From Microbacterium sp. (lineage in GTDB: Bacteria; Actinomycetota; Actinomycetes; Actinomycetales; Microbacteriaceae): DNA of 64,000 bases. Each line of letters begins with the position of its first letter. The first letter of the stretch is position 1. The position numbers and the translations under genes are program-made. Below the pieces are notes generated by a model. That model saw nothing but the letters and a program-made list of their open reading frames with translations. It was not told the DNA's origin and ran no database searches. Location: NCBI RefSeq assembly GCF_031178445.1, contig NZ_JAPSIY010000003.1, forward strand, positions 62,001-126,000. The letters run 5' to 3'. Shown here one piece after another: positions 29,322 to 38,981 of the stretch.

Positions 29322-30547
29322 CCGCAGTCCCCAGCCTGGCCGAGTTCACCGCGGCTGCTGAGAGCCTCGCCGGAGTGATCTCGCACACGCCGGCCGAGCC
29401 CTCGCGCGCGCTCGGCGACGTGCTCGGATCACCCGTGGTGCTCAAGCTGGAGAACCTGCAGCGCACCGGTTCCTTCAAGATCCGCGGCGCCGCCTACCGT
29501 CTCGCACAGCTGACCGCCGAGGAGCGCACCCGAGGCGTGGTGGCCGCGTCCGCGGGCAACCACGCACAGGGCGTCGCGCTGGCGGCACAGGCTCTCGGCA
29601 TCCCGGCGACCATCTTCATGCCCCTGGGCGTGCCGGTGCCGAAGCTGCTCGCCACCCGCGGATACGGCGCCGAGGTGGTGCTGGAGGGCGAGACCGTGGC
29701 GACGTCGCTCCGACTGGCCGCGGACTTCGCCGAGCGGACCGGCGCGGTCATGATCCATCCCTTCGACCACCGTGACGTGGTCATCGGGCAGGGCACGCTG
29801 GGGCTGGAGCTCTTCGAGGACGTGCCCGACGTCGACACCGTCATCATGGGCATCGGCGGCGGCGGGCTCATCGCCGGCGTGGCGTCGGCGATCAAGCAGG
29901 TCGCGGCCGCGAACGGACGCACGGTGCGGGTCATCGGAGTGCAGGCCGAGAACGCCGCGGCGATGCCGCTGTCGCTGGATGCCGGGCATCCGGTCGAGAT
30001 CCAGACGCATCCGACGATCGCGGACGGCATCCTGGTGGCGCGGCCGGGCGACGTGCCCTTCGAGATCGTTCGCGAGTACGTCGACGAGGTCGTCACCGTC
30101 TCCGAGGACGACATCGCGCGCGCACTGCTGGTGCTGCTCGAGCATGCGAAGGTCGTCGTGGAACCGGCCGGCGCCGTCGGCGTCGCCGCCATCCTCGCGG
30201 GCAAGGTCCGTGGCACGGGCAAGACCGTGTCGATCCTCTCGGGTGGAAACATCGACCCGATGCTGCTGCAGAGGGTCGTCGCGCACGGACTGGCGGCGTC
30301 AGGCCGCTACGCCACGGTGCGCATTCCGCTGCCCGACCGCCCTGGTCAGCTGGCGAAGGTCTCCGAGCTGGTCGCCCACGCCGGCGCGAACGTCATGGAG
30401 GTGCTGCACACCAGGCACGGTCACGGTCTGCAGATCAGCGACATGATCCTGCAGCTGTCGATCGAGACCCGTGGCCCCGAGCACACCGAGCTCACCCTCG
30501 ACACGCTGCGCGCCGCCGGATACGAGCCGGTCGTCGTGCCGGACTAG
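29318..30547 (+). CDS. ilvA: Threonine ammonia-lyase
   Basis: PLP enzyme converting threonine to 2-oxobutyrate and ammonia, the entry step to isoleucine or a catabolic route. It is 409 aa. The PLP lysine is Lys54 (TGSFKIRGAAYRL), the glycine loop is IMGIGGGGLIAGVASAIK, and one C-terminal ACT domain (about residues 330-409, RYATVRIPLPDRPGQLAKVSELV) suggests allosteric control. ATG 29318 lies five bases after AAGGAGGA and overlaps the preceding stop, so it is coupled to the permease gene. Confidence 0.94.
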   Translation: MTAVPSLAEFTAAAESLAGVISHTPAEPSRALGDVLGSPVVLKLENLQRTGSFKIRGAAYRLAQLTAEERTRGVVAASAGNHAQGVALAAQALGIPATIFMPLGVPVPKLLATRGYGAEVVLEGETVATSLRLAADFAERTGAVMIHPFDHRDVVIGQGTLGLELFEDVPDVDTVIMGIGGGGLIAGVASAIKQVAAANGRTVRVIGVQAENAAAMPLSLDAGHPVEIQTHPTIADGILVARPGDVPFEIVREYVDEVVTVSEDDIARALLVLLEHAKVVVEPAGAVGVAAILAGKVRGTGKTVSILSGGNIDPMLLQRVVAHGLAASGRYATVRIPLPDRPGQLAKVSELVAHAGANVMEVLHTRHGHGLQISDMILQLSIETRGPEHTELTLDTLRAAGYEPVVVPD

Positions 30548-30637
30548 CTCCGATGCCCGCTCGACGCATCGCTTGGCGCTGCGTGGAGCCTCCGGGCGCG
30601 TGCCCGTCGCACTGCCGCCGACTTCGCCCGGGCGCCG

Positions 30638-30686
30638 GACGCAGAAGGCGGGATGCTCCTCATCGGGGCATCCCGCCTTCTGCGTC
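30638..30686. terminator. Bidirectional terminator between ilvA and greA
   Basis: A perfect 19-bp stem (30638-30656 with 30668-30686) with an 11-base loop separates two convergent genes. It is the longest perfect hairpin found in the window. Confidence 0.8.
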
Positions 30687-30746
30687 GATCGGGTCACGCG
30701 CCCGAGGCACACCGCGGGCCCGGGTCCCCGGAGCAGGTCGAGGGGG

Positions 30747-31235
30747 TCAGCCGGTGTACGTCTCGACGCCCGTGATCTCGACCGGGATCGCCCGGCCGTT
30801 CGGGGCCTCGTAGCTGGTCTTCTCGCCGATCTTCAGACCGAGGATCGCCTTTCCCAGCGGGCTGGCCTCGCTGTACACGTCGAGGTCACCGCCGGCTGCG
30901 ATCTCGCGGCTGCCGAGGAGGAAGACCTCCTCATCGCCGGCGACGATCGCCGTGACGACGGTTCCGGGTTCGACGATGCCTCGGCTGGTCGGCGCCTCGC
31001 CGACCTTCGCCGTCTTCAGCAGATGCTGCAGTGTGCGGATGCGCGCCTCCTGCTTGCCCTGCTCGTCCTTCGCGGCGTGATAGCCGCCGTTCTCCTTGAG
31101 GTCGCCCTCCTCGCGGGCGGCCTCGATGCGCGCCGCGATCTCGTCACGACCGACGGTCGAGAGGTGCTCGAGCTCTTCTGCGAGCCGGTCGTAGGCCTCC
31201 TGCGTGAGGAAAGGTACCTGAGCGTCTGTGGACAC
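30747..31235 (-). CDS. greA: Transcription elongation factor GreA
   Basis: Stimulates the RNA cleavage activity of backtracked RNA polymerase. It is 162 aa: an N-terminal coiled-coil finger (residues 10-80) with the acidic tip EGDLKENGGYHAAKDEQG (Asp and Glu that act in the active site), then the C-terminal FKBP-like domain with SPLGKAILGLKIGEKTSYEAPNG. The GTG at 31235 (VSTDAQVPFLT) follows GAAGGAG by six bases; a longer frame is not supported. It begins the block that is conserved with the mycobacterial greA-mca region. Confidence 0.97.
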   Translation of the reverse strand: MSTDAQVPFLTQEAYDRLAEELEHLSTVGRDEIAARIEAAREEGDLKENGGYHAAKDEQGKQEARIRTLQHLLKTAKVGEAPTSRGIVEPGTVVTAIVAGDEEVFLLGSREIAAGGDLDVYSEASPLGKAILGLKIGEKTSYEAPNGRAIPVEITGVETYTG

Positions 31236-31308
31236 AGCGTGCTCCTTCGTGCGGGCCCCTTCAGGGGCTTGTGAGGATCGGGCGCGATGTGCGGCCCGGC
31301 GATATGCC

Positions 31309-31333
31309 AAACGCCCCGGCAGGGGCCGGGGCG
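31309..31333 (-). terminator. Terminator downstream of the DUF4307 gene
   Basis: On the minus strand a 9-bp GC stem (31333-31325 with 31320-31312, loop of four) is followed by TTT, placed 20 bp after the DUF4307 stop codon and ahead of greA. Confidence 0.65.
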
Positions 31334-31353
31334 CAGGTCTCTTGCGGATGAGT

Positions 31354-31740
31354 CTAGGCGACCCAGCAGCTCTTCACCAAACCGGTCGTCGCCATCGCGA
31401 CCGTCGGGATCTGCACGCTGAGCGCCTGCGAATGATCCTCCGTGCCTGGGATCTCGACGATCTTCCAGCCGACCACGCCGAACTCCTCGTCCTGCGCCTC
31501 CACGGCGCAGACCACATCCGCACCGCGGGGTGCGGTGAACTGGAAGCGCAGCGTGACGCTGTGTTCGTCGACGACCTCGAAGCCCAGGTCATCGGCATCC
31601 ACGGAGTTCATGGAGGTCGTCACCGTCATCCATGCGAACCACACGATCGCGGCCACTGCCACGACGCCAGCGATGATCCACGGCAGCCGGCGTTTCGCGG
31701 TGCGACCGTAACGCTCGTCGAGTTCGCGTGCGGTGGTCAC
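31354..31740 (-). CDS. DUF4307 membrane protein
   Basis: A 128-aa protein with a short basic cytoplasmic N-terminus (LDERYGRTAKRRLPW), one membrane helix (about residues 20-40) and an exported beta-rich domain (DEHSVTLRFQFTAPRGADVVCAVEAQD) with two Cys that could form a disulfide. This family is the neighbour of greA and mca in mycobacteria (Rv1081c). Function unknown. GTG 31740 follows AGGAG by six bases. Confidence 0.85.
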   Translation of the reverse strand: MTTARELDERYGRTAKRRLPWIIAGVVAVAAIVWFAWMTVTTSMNSVDADDLGFEVVDEHSVTLRFQFTAPRGADVVCAVEAQDEEFGVVGWKIVEIPGTEDHSQALSVQIPTVAMATTGLVKSCWVA

Positions 31741-31814
31741 GGGTCTCCTGCTCTGCGTGCGGCGGATAGGCTGGTGTTCCCAGGTTATCCGGCCTGCGGA
31801 GGAAAGGCGGACGC

Positions 31815-32066
31815 ATGCTCCTGCTCGGCGAGAACACCCCGGTTCCCACGCCGTCGATGACAGTCGACCCGGAGTCGGTCACGCCCGGGTTCGCCGGATT
31901 CGCGATGATCGCACTGATCGTGGTGGTCGTCGCGCTGCTGATCTGGGACATGAACCGCCGCATCCGCCGAGTGCGGTACCGCGCCGAGGTGCGCGAGCAG
32001 CTCGACGCCGAGGAGGCCGCCGCGCGGGGCGAGGCGACGGATCCGGACGCCGACGCGAAGGGCTGA
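31815..32066 (+). CDS. Small single-pass membrane protein (Rv1083-like position)
   Basis: An 83-aa protein with an extracytoplasmic Pro/Thr stretch, one membrane helix (FAGFAMIALIVVVVALLIWDM, about 27-47) and a charged cytoplasmic tail (NRRIRRVRYRAEVREQLDAEEAAARGEA). It occupies the place of the small membrane gene next to mca in mycobacteria. Divergent from DUF4307. Function unknown. The start at ATG 31815 is backed by gaggaaaggcgg just upstream. Confidence 0.75.
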   Translation: MLLLGENTPVPTPSMTVDPESVTPGFAGFAMIALIVVVVALLIWDMNRRIRRVRYRAEVREQLDAEEAAARGEATDPDADAKG

Positions 32067-32072
32067 TGCGGG

Positions 32073-32546
32073 TCAGAGGCCGACGCGCTCGAAGGCGTCC
32101 AGGCTGATGCCCTGCTCGAGGATGCGCTTGGACCACGCCTTGGCGCTGTGGAGGCTGTGGTCGCGGTAGTTCCCGCACTCGACGGCCGAGACACCGGGCA
32201 CGTCGCCCCATTCTGCGGGGCCCGCGATGAACTCGAGGCCGCCGCGGATGGCAGCGACGACGTCGGCGACGGCCGGCTCACCCCACATGATCAGGTGGAA
32301 TCCGGTGCGGCATCCGAACGGCGAGATGTCGATCACCCCGTCGATCCGGTCGCGCAGGGCGCTGGCCAGCGTGTGCTCGATGGTGTGCAGCCCGGCCGTG
32401 GGGATCTCGCCTTCATTGGGCTGCACGAAACGCACGTCGAAGTTCGAGATCGCATCGCCCTTGGGGCCGTGCTCGACACCGATCAGGCGCACGTACGGCG
32501 CCTTGACGGCGGTGTGGTCGAGGGTGAAGCTTTCGACATCTGCCAT
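32073..32546 (-). CDS. luxS: S-ribosylhomocysteine lyase
   Basis: Cleaves S-ribosylhomocysteine to homocysteine and DPD, the precursor of autoinducer-2, in the activated methyl cycle. It is 157 aa, full length. Metal ligands His54 and His58 ([10 protein letters not shown]) and Cys124 ([10 protein letters not shown]) are present, with the catalytic Cys79 ([11 protein letters not shown]). ATG 32546 follows GGAGG. It stands alone between the small membrane protein and hemolysin III, where the mycobacterial order has no luxS; no pfs or methionine-cycle gene adjoins it. Confidence 0.96.
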   Translation of the reverse strand: MADVESFTLDHTAVKAPYVRLIGVEHGPKGDAISNFDVRFVQPNEGEIPTAGLHTIEHTLASALRDRIDGVIDISPFGCRTGFHLIMWGEPAVADVVAAIRGGLEFIAGPAEWGDVPGVSAVECGNYRDHSLHSAKAWSKRILEQGISLDAFERVGL

Positions 32547-32618
32547 GGGAACCTCCAGATCTCCTGCTGTCAGGATGTCATGCACGAGGCGGGCTCGGGG
32601 CCGAGATGACGCCCGGAT

Positions 32619-33353
32619 TCAACCGGCCAGGCCGAGGGACGGGGCGTGCGGGGCGAGCGAGATCAGCAGGCACGCCGTCCAGTGGCAGAGGAATGCGAGC
32701 ACCGTGCACACGTGGAAGATTTCGTGGAACCCGAAGTGCCCCGGCCAGGGGTTGGGGCGTTTCATCGCGTAGATGACGGCGCCCACCGTGTAGAGCACAC
32801 CGCCGACGCAGACCAGCACCATCATCGTGGCGTTCGCGACCAGCAGGTCGGCCATGTACATGACCGCCGCCCAGCCCAGCAGGAGGTAGAGAGCCACGTA
32901 CAGCCATCTCGGCGCGTTGATCCAGAAGACTCGGAACAGGATGCCGACGATGGCCCCGGCCCAGACCAGGCAGAGCAGCAGCATGCCCTTCTGCGGCTCG
33001 AGGGCGAGCGTCGCGATGGGCGTGTAGGTGCCCGCGATCAGCAGCAGGATGTTGGCATGATCGATCCTCTTGAGAACCACCTTCATCCTGGGGCCCCAGT
33101 CGAACCGGTGGTACAGGGCCGAGTTGCCGAAAAGCAGCAGCGAGGTGGCCATGAAGACGGCCGCGGCCCACTTCGCCGGGGCGCCCTGCGCGAACACGAT
33201 GAGCACGACGCCCGCGGCGATAGCCACGGGGAACGTGCCCGCGTGGATCCATCCACGCCAGCTCGGTCTGATCTCGACGGCCGCATCGACGGCCGCCGCA
33301 TCGAGCAGGGGGAGCTGGGGGACTTCGGGATCGCCTGATGCTCGGGTGCTCAC
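32619..33353 (-). CDS. Hemolysin III family (PAQR/TrhA-type) membrane protein
   Basis: A 244-aa seven-helix membrane protein of the PAQR superfamily. The conserved metal-site residues are seen: SALYHRFDWGP with RIDHANILLLIAGTYTP in the first half, and HFGFHEIFHVCTVLAFLCHW near the end (His residues). Homologues influence membrane energetics and lipid homeostasis rather than true haemolysis. The GTG start at 33353 is fixed by TAGAGT ending six bases upstream. Divergent from uppS, as in mycobacteria. Confidence 0.9.
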   Translation of the reverse strand: MSTRASGDPEVPQLPLLDAAAVDAAVEIRPSWRGWIHAGTFPVAIAAGVVLIVFAQGAPAKWAAAVFMATSLLLFGNSALYHRFDWGPRMKVVLKRIDHANILLLIAGTYTPIATLALEPQKGMLLLCLVWAGAIVGILFRVFWINAPRWLYVALYLLLGWAAVMYMADLLVANATMMVLVCVGGVLYTVGAVIYAMKRPNPWPGHFGFHEIFHVCTVLAFLCHWTACLLISLAPHAPSLGLAG

Positions 33354-33359
33354 GTCGCC

Positions 33360-33438
33360 ACTCTAGGCCCGCCTGCATGCCGCGAACAGCACATGTCCTG
33401 TGTGCTTCCGGTGAGAGCACAGCACGTGACGGTAGCGT
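33360..33438. promoter_or_regulatory. Divergent leaderless promoters, hemolysin III gene / uppS
   Basis: TAGAGT (minus, 33365-33360) and TAGCGT (plus, 33433-33438) both end six bases before their GTG starts. Confidence 0.55.
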
Positions 33439-33444
33439 AAGCAC

Positions 33445-34227
33445 GTGATTGCACGCGAGAGCTCGGGTCGGGGACCCCTTTACCGGCTCTATGGCAAACG
33501 CCTTCGCCGGCGGATCGATCCCGCATCCGTGCCGCATCATGTCGCGATGATGATCGACGGCAACCGGCGCTGGGCCCGCCAACTCGGCTACGCCTCCGCC
33601 GCCGAAGGACACAGGGCGGGTGCCGCGAAGATGCGGGAGTTCCTGGAGTGGTGCGACGACCTCGGCGTGCGAGTCGTGTCGCTCTACCTTCTCTCCAGCG
33701 ACAATCTGCGCAAGCGCGACTCGAAGGAGATCGGTGATCTGATCGAGATCATCGCGGAGCTCGCCGACACGCTCTCGCAGCACGGCAGCTGGAGGGTGCA
33801 GCACGTCGGCCGATCCGACATCCTCCCTACGGATCTGCTGCGGGTTCTCGACGAGGCCCAGGAGCGCACGGCGGGCCACGGCGGCCTGCACGTCAACCTC
33901 GCGGTCGGTTATGGAGGGCGCAACGAGATCGTCGACGCCGTGCGCAGCATCATCGCCAAGCACACCGCATCCGGCGGCACACTGGAAGATCTCGCGACCC
34001 AGCTCACCCCCGAGATGATCGGGGAACACCTGTACACCGGCGGCCAGCCCGATCCCGATCTGGTGATCCGCACGAGCGGCGAACAGCGGCTGAGCGACTT
34101 CCTGCTCTGGCAGAGCGCGCACAGCGAGTTCTACTTCGTCGAGGCGCTGGGACCCGACCTGCGCCAGGTCGACTTCCTCCGCGCGATCCGCGACTACGCC
34201 GATCGCGACCGTCGCTTCGGGCGCTGA
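33445..34227 (+). CDS. uppS: Isoprenyl transferase (cis-prenyltransferase)
   Basis: Condenses isopentenyl diphosphate in cis to make a short or long Z-prenyl diphosphate for lipid carrier synthesis. It is 260 aa. The diphosphate/Mg-binding Asp38 lies in [18 protein letters not shown], followed by [22 protein letters not shown] and the C-terminal [28 protein letters not shown]. By position beside hemolysin III it corresponds to the short-chain Z-farnesyl diphosphate synthase of mycobacteria (Rv1086), but product length cannot be read here. GTG 33445 is set by the -10 box. Confidence 0.93.
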   Translation: MIARESSGRGPLYRLYGKRLRRRIDPASVPHHVAMMIDGNRRWARQLGYASAAEGHRAGAAKMREFLEWCDDLGVRVVSLYLLSSDNLRKRDSKEIGDLIEIIAELADTLSQHGSWRVQHVGRSDILPTDLLRVLDEAQERTAGHGGLHVNLAVGYGGRNEIVDAVRSIIAKHTASGGTLEDLATQLTPEMIGEHLYTGGQPDPDLVIRTSGEQRLSDFLLWQSAHSEFYFVEALGPDLRQVDFLRAIRDYADRDRRFGR

Positions 34228-34332
34228 GCGCCGTTCTCATCGGCCTCGGCAAGCACACGTTCACCTCGACTTAAGACGACACGCCCGCGTGTCAGTACCG
34301 CGACATCGCCGCCGCGGTCGTACGTTCAAGGC

Positions 34333-34351
34333 ATCGGGCACCGTGCCCGAT
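34333..34351 (+). promoter_or_regulatory. Hairpin in the phoH upstream region
   Basis: An 8-bp perfect stem (34333-34340 with 34344-34351) and a three-base loop lies about 80 bases before the phoH start, where it could shape the message leader or end leftover transcription from uppS. Confidence 0.35.
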
Positions 34352-34432
34352 CGGGTCGACCCAGAAGGCAGCGACTCGTGGCCCCAGGTCGACTCGCAGC
34401 AGAGCCGGGATGATCCCGGGTGGGAGTGGATC

Positions 34433-35797
34433 GTGACCACACGTACAGCGCAGCAGTCGTCCACCCGTCAGGCCGCCGCACGGCGGACCGAAACGGGCGG
34501 TGAGACCGCGCTTCGCACCTACGTCCTCGACACATCAGTGCTGCTCAGCGACCCGCAGGCGCTGTTCCGCTTCGCCGAGCACTCCATAGTGCTGCCGGTG
34601 GTCGTCATCTCGGAGCTCGAGGCGAAACGGCACGATCCCGAGCTGGGCTACTTCGCCCGCCGGGCACTGCGTCACCTCGACGAGCTGCGGATCGAGCACG
34701 GACGGCTGGACTTCCCGGTCGAGGTGGGAGACGGCGGCACCCTGCGCGTCGAGCTGGGCAACGCCGATACGTCGATCCTTCCGGCCGGCATCCGGCTCGG
34801 TGACAACGACACCCGGATCCTCGCCACAGCGGCGCACCTCGCGCAGGACGGGCAGGACGTCACGATCGTGTCAAAGGACCTGCCGATGCGCGTCAAAGCG
34901 GCCTCGCTCGGCCTCACCGCGGAGGAGTACCTCGCCGAGCAGGCCGTCGACTCCGGCTGGACCGGCATCTCCACGCTCGACCTCTCCGGCGACGAGATGA
35001 GCGATCTCTACGAGAGTGAGATCGGTCTCAGCGATGAGGTGCGCGGGATGCCGGTGAACACGGGCCTGATCATCCATTCCGAGCGGGGATCGGCGCTGGG
35101 GCGCGTCAGCGGCGACGGCGAGTTCCGTCTGGTGAGGGGCGACCGTGAGGTTTTCGGCCTGCACGGTCGTTCGGCCGAGCAGCGCATCGCCATCGACCTT
35201 CTGCTCGATCCCGACGTGGGGATCGTGTCGCTCGGCGGTCGCGCCGGCACCGGGAAGTCGGCGCTCGCGCTGTGCGCGGGCCTCGAGGCGGTGCTCGAAC
35301 GTCAGCAGCAGAAGAAGATCGTCGTGTTCCGTCCGCTGTTCGCCGTCGGCGGTCAGGAGCTGGGCTACCTGCCCGGCGATCAGGGCGAGAAGATGAACCC
35401 GTGGGGTCAGGCGGTGTTCGACACGCTCGGGTCGGTCGTCTCGGGCAACGTGCTCGACGAGGTCGTTGAGCGGGGGATGCTCGAGGTCCTTCCTCTCACG
35501 CACATCCGCGGCAGGTCGCTGCACGACGCCTTCGTGATCGTCGACGAGGCGCAGTCGCTGGAGCGGAACGTGCTGCTCACGGTGCTGAGCAGGATGGGTC
35601 AGAACTCCCGGGTGGTGCTCACCCACGACGTCGGTCAGCGCGACAACCTGCGAGTGGGGCGGCACGACGGCATCGCCAGCGTGATCGAGACGCTGAAGGG
35701 ACACGAGCTCTTCGGTCACGTCACCCTCACCCGCTCCGAGCGCTCCGCCATCGCGGCGCTGGTGACCGAGCTGCTGGAGGGCGGCGAGCTGAGCTAG
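34433..35797 (+). CDS. phoH2: PIN-PhoH fusion protein (PhoH2 type RNA helicase/RNase)
   Basis: A 454-aa two-domain protein. The PIN ribonuclease domain spans residues 25-170 and begins [14 protein letters not shown] with catalytic Asp33 and later acidic residues ([17 protein letters not shown]). The PhoH ATPase domain has Walker [13 protein letters not shown] (about 268) and Walker [10 protein letters not shown] (about 365), plus RGRSLHDAF. Mycobacterial PhoH2 unwinds and cleaves RNA. GTG 34433 follows GGGAG by six bases; a frame open from 34289 would add 48 residues with no domain. Same position as Rv1095. Confidence 0.93.
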   Translation: MTTRTAQQSSTRQAAARRTETGGETALRTYVLDTSVLLSDPQALFRFAEHSIVLPVVVISELEAKRHDPELGYFARRALRHLDELRIEHGRLDFPVEVGDGGTLRVELGNADTSILPAGIRLGDNDTRILATAAHLAQDGQDVTIVSKDLPMRVKAASLGLTAEEYLAEQAVDSGWTGISTLDLSGDEMSDLYESEIGLSDEVRGMPVNTGLIIHSERGSALGRVSGDGEFRLVRGDREVFGLHGRSAEQRIAIDLLLDPDVGIVSLGGRAGTGKSALALCAGLEAVLERQQQKKIVVFRPLFAVGGQELGYLPGDQGEKMNPWGQAVFDTLGSVVSGNVLDEVVERGMLEVLPLTHIRGRSLHDAFVIVDEAQSLERNVLLTVLSRMGQNSRVVLTHDVGQRDNLRVGRHDGIASVIETLKGHELFGHVTLTRSERSAIAALVTELLEGGELS

Positions 35798-35827
35798 CCG
35801 GAGGCCCGTCCCGGTTTGCACCGAAAC

Positions 35828-35887
35828 GGGGGCCGACGCGCCAGATGTCGGACGGATCTGCATCCGACGAGTGGCGTGTCGGCCCCC
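35828..35887. terminator. Long bidirectional terminator between phoH and fumC
   Basis: A 16-base outer stem (35828-35843 with 35872-35887, one G-U pair) encloses a smaller inner hairpin, placed between convergent genes. Confidence 0.7.
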
Positions 35888-35914
35888 GGAGCGGGCGCCG
35901 CGAAGAAGCCGGGA

Positions 35915-37336
35915 TCAGCCCGGGTGCGTCATCGACAGCAGGTCGAGCTTCTGGTCGAGCACCTCTTCGGTGATCTCGCCGCGCTCGACGTAGCCGAGGT
36001 CGATGACGGCGTCGCGCACGGTGATGCCCTTGGCGACGGAGTGCTTGGCGATCTTCGCCGCGGCTTCGTAGCCGATCACTTTGTTCAGCGGCGTCACGAT
36101 CGACGGGCTCATCCCCGCGAACGCGGCGGCCCGCTCGACGTTGGCCTCGAGTCCGTCGATGGTCTTGTCAGCCAGCACGCGCACGGCGTTCGAGAGCAGG
36201 CGGATCGATTCCAGCAGGGCGGTTCCCATCACGGGGATGGCCACGTTGAGCTCGAACGAACCGGATGCTCCGGCCCAGGCGACCGTCGCATCGTTGCCGA
36301 TCACGCGGGCGCACACCATCAGCACGGCCTCGGGGACCACCGGGTTGACCTTGCCGGGCATGATCGACGATCCGGGCTGCAGGTCGGGGATGTGCAGCTC
36401 GCCGAGCCCGGTGTTCGGACCGGAACCCATCCAGCGCAGGTCGTTGTTGATCTTCGTCAGCGAGACGGCGATCGTGCGAAGCGCGCCGGACGCCTCGACG
36501 AGACCGTCGCGGTTGGCCTGAGCCTCGAAGTGGTCCTTCGCCTCGGTGATCGGCAGCTCGGTCTCGGCTGCGAGCAGCGCGATGACCTTCTGCGGGAAGC
36601 CGAGCGGGGTGTTGATGCCCGTGCCGACGGCGGTACCGCCCAGCGGGACCTCGGCGACACGAGGAAGCGCCGCCTGCACGCGCTCGATGCCGAGCCGCAG
36701 CTGGCGCGCGTACCCGCCGAACTCCTGACCCAGCGTCACCGGCGTGGCGTCCATCAGGTGCGTGCGGCCCGACTTGACGACGTCCTTCCACAGTTCGGCC
36801 TTGGCCTCCAGCGCCACGGCGAGGTGGTCGAGCGAGGGGATGAGGGTGTCGATGAGTGCCTGCGTGACCGCGATGTGCACCGACGTCGGGAAGACGTCGT
36901 TCGACGACTGCGACGCGTTCACGTGGTCGTTCGGGTGCACGGCCGAGCCGAGGATGCCGGTGGCGAGGTTCGCGAGGACCTCGTTCATGTTCATGTTCGA
37001 CGACGTGCCGGAGCCGGTCTGGTACGTGTCGACGGGGAACTCGCCGTCGTGCTTGCCGGAGGCGACCTCGTCGGCGGCCTGCGCGATGGCGTCGGCGATG
37101 GCACCGTCGAGGGTGCCGAGCTCCTTGTTCGCCAGAGCGGCCGCCTTCTTGATCCGCGCCAGGGCGGCGATCTGTGCGGGCTCCAGGCCCTTGCCGGAGA
37201 TGGGGAAGTTCTCGACCGCACGCTGGGTCTGCGCGCTGTACAGCGCGTTCACCGGTACGCGCACTTCGCCCATGGTGTCGTGCTCGATGCGGTAGCCCTG
37301 AGAGTCTTCGCCGCTGCGCTGGTGTGTGTCGGTCAT
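35915..37336 (-). CDS. fumC: Class II fumarate hydratase
   Basis: Iron-independent fumarase interconverting fumarate and malate in the TCA cycle, 473 aa. The lyase signature [11 protein letters not shown], the [14 protein letters not shown] and [15 protein letters not shown] segments and the terminal helical domain identify it against aspartase and argininosuccinate lyase. ATG 37336 overlaps the stop of the carbonic anhydrase (ATGA) and follows AAGGA. It is the last gene of a minus-strand chain from xseA. Confidence 0.96.
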   Translation of the reverse strand: MTDTHQRSGEDSQGYRIEHDTMGEVRVPVNALYSAQTQRAVENFPISGKGLEPAQIAALARIKKAAALANKELGTLDGAIADAIAQAADEVASGKHDGEFPVDTYQTGSGTSSNMNMNEVLANLATGILGSAVHPNDHVNASQSSNDVFPTSVHIAVTQALIDTLIPSLDHLAVALEAKAELWKDVVKSGRTHLMDATPVTLGQEFGGYARQLRLGIERVQAALPRVAEVPLGGTAVGTGINTPLGFPQKVIALLAAETELPITEAKDHFEAQANRDGLVEASGALRTIAVSLTKINNDLRWMGSGPNTGLGELHIPDLQPGSSIMPGKVNPVVPEAVLMVCARVIGNDATVAWAGASGSFELNVAIPVMGTALLESIRLLSNAVRVLADKTIDGLEANVERAAAFAGMSPSIVTPLNKVIGYEAAAKIAKHSVAKGITVRDAVIDLGYVERGEITEEVLDQKLDLLSMTHPG

Positions 37337-38022
37337 TGCGATCCTTCCTTGGACTCGGGGGCGATCCCCTGTGTGTCGATTCCCACGTCTTCGATTCCCA
37401 CCGCGATGACGGGCACAGCCGTGCCCTCGGCGAGCCGGTAGTTGGCGCCCACGATGCCGAGACGGCCCTCGTCGACGGCAGCGCTGATCAGTTCCGACGA
37501 CTGCAGCAGGTCGTGCACAGTGTTGCGCAGATGCTCCTTGCCCACCAGCTCCGGATCGATGTCGGCGACGGTGGTGCCGCCGCTCTCGGCGAGCACCTTC
37601 CGCGCGGCCGGCACGATCGGTGCCACCAGCTTCCAGATGCCTGCGGGCAGGGGAGCGGCATCGATCGCCGTGCCATCGATGGCGGCGCGCACCGCTCCGC
37701 AGGAGTCGTGCGCCAGCACCACGATCAGTGGCACGCGCAGGATCTCGACCGCGTACTCCAGGCTCGCGACGATCGACTCGCCGATGACCTGCCCGGCGTT
37801 GCGCACGACGAAGAGGTCGCCGAGGCCCTTGTCGAAGATGATCTCGGCTGCCAGCCGCGAGTCGGAGCATCCGAACAGCGTGGCCATCGGGGCCTGGCCC
37901 TCGGCGAGCGAGTGCCGCTTCTCGACGTCCTGGTGGGGGTGGGCGGGCTCGCCGGCGACGAAGCGCCTGTTCCCCTCCAGCATCTCCTGCCAGGCCTCAG
38001 CGGGAGTGAGCGTGACGGTCAT
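37333..38022 (-). CDS. Beta-class carbonic anhydrase
   Basis: Zn enzyme that hydrates CO2 to bicarbonate; 229 aa. Zinc ligands and active-site residues are visible: Cys52, Asp54 and Arg56 in [12 protein letters not shown], then His105 and Cys108 in LAHDSCGAV. It may supply bicarbonate for PEP carboxylase and lipid synthesis. It is coupled at both ends by ATGA overlaps, with the DUF4245 gene upstream and fumC downstream, and has a strong AAGGAGG site. No export signal. Confidence 0.94.
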   Translation of the reverse strand: MTVTLTPAEAWQEMLEGNRRFVAGEPAHPHQDVEKRHSLAEGQAPMATLFGCSDSRLAAEIIFDKGLGDLFVVRNAGQVIGESIVASLEYAVEILRVPLIVVLAHDSCGAVRAAIDGTAIDAAPLPAGIWKLVAPIVPAARKVLAESGGTTVADIDPELVGKEHLRNTVHDLLQSSELISAAVDEGRLGIVGANYRLAEGTAVPVIAVGIEDVGIDTQGIAPESKEGSQ

Positions 38023-38660
38023 CCGGCCTCCTTCAGTTCCTCGATCTGTGTGGTCAGCGAGCTCGCCAGCTCGGCCGTGGACTGCGGCGTCCGCGAGCCG
38101 TACAGCAGCACGTAATCGGATCCGGCCTGGATGCCCAGCGCGTAGCTGACGTTGCCGGCCCCGCGCTCTCCGAGGTCGAACTCGTCCCACGCCAGACCGT
38201 CGACGGTCTTCGTGCCCGTTGGCGCATTGCCGTTGACCAGCTGTGGTGCCCAGGTCACGTCGGCTCCGAAAGCCTGGGCGAGGCGGACGAATCCGCGTTC
38301 CCGCTCCGCCGACGGCGCGAGCGTGACGTTCCACACCGCGGGGGCGCTGTTCTCGAGTCCGGCGGCGTTCACACGCCAGAAGTCACCGAGGTCGGGAACG
38401 ACGACATGTCCGCCGACGGTGGTCTCCACGTCGGCGGCGACGGCGGCGACGTCGATCTCCGGTCGCGGGGTCGGCTCGCCCCGCGGCACGGCGAAGACGA
38501 TGACCGCGACGATGGCGACCGTGGCGATGAGCGCCGCGATGAGATTGCGGAACGTCTGGCTGGATCGGTAGACGCGGCTCGACTCGGCCTTGCGCGCGGC
38601 GGTCTCCTGAGGGGTCTCCGGCCGGCCGAGCTCGGCGACGATTCGCGGCGACTTGCTCAT
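38019..38660 (-). CDS. DUF4245 membrane-anchored protein
   Basis: A 213-aa protein with a cytoplasmic segment (about 45 residues), one membrane helix ([22 protein letters not shown]) and an extracytoplasmic domain containing [18 protein letters not shown] and [20 protein letters not shown], matching the actinobacterial DUF4245 family found between xseB and fum. Function unknown. ATG 38660 overlaps the xseB stop (ATGA); the longer frame antisense to nothing useful is rejected. Confidence 0.85.
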   Translation of the reverse strand: MSKSPRIVAELGRPETPQETAARKAESSRVYRSSQTFRNLIAALIATVAIVAVIVFAVPRGEPTPRPEIDVAAVAADVETTVGGHVVVPDLGDFWRVNAAGLENSAPAVWNVTLAPSAERERGFVRLAQAFGADVTWAPQLVNGNAPTGTKTVDGLAWDEFDLGERGAGNVSYALGIQAGSDYVLLYGSRTPQSTAELASSLTTQIEELKEAG

Positions 38661-38896
38661 TCCGCGTCCTCGGCGGATGCGGATCCGCGCGCTGCGTCCA
38701 GGCGGCGCTTGGCGCCGAGCAGCCATTCCTCGCAGCGAGCGGCGAGCGCTTCGCCGCGCTCCCAGAGCGCCAGCGAGTGCTCGAGCGTCGGAGCGCCCTG
38801 TTCGAGTTCCGCGACCACGCGTACGAGCTCGTCGCGGGCGGCTTCGAACGACAGCGACTCGACGGGGACGTCGTTCGGTGCGGTCACGGCATCCAT
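38657..38896 (-). CDS. xseB: Exodeoxyribonuclease VII small subunit
   Basis: A 79-aa helical partner of XseA. The family core [45 protein letters not shown] is complete. The ATG at 38896 (MDAVTAPND) was chosen; a GTG four codons later is also possible. It lies 85 bp after xseA and overlaps the DUF4245 start by four bases. Confidence 0.93.
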   Translation of the reverse strand: MDAVTAPNDVPVESLSFEAARDELVRVVAELEQGAPTLEHSLALWERGEALAARCEEWLLGAKRRLDAARGSASAEDAE

Positions 38897-38981
38897 CCTA
38901 CCGGCGTCCAACGGGCCCTCTCTCCGAGCCTCGCACCCCTCGGGCATGCGTGACGCCGCTCGGTCGCGAGGGGGGAGGCGG

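Noticed and set aside
34289..34432. N-terminal extension of PhoH from ATG-like codon at 34289
   Set aside because: The extra 48 residues have no domain and a good ribosome site lies before GTG 34433; kept as an open question in the findings.
35816..37441. 541-codon plus-strand frame opposite fumC
   Set aside because: Shadow of a conserved gene with an His/Arg/Val-biased product.
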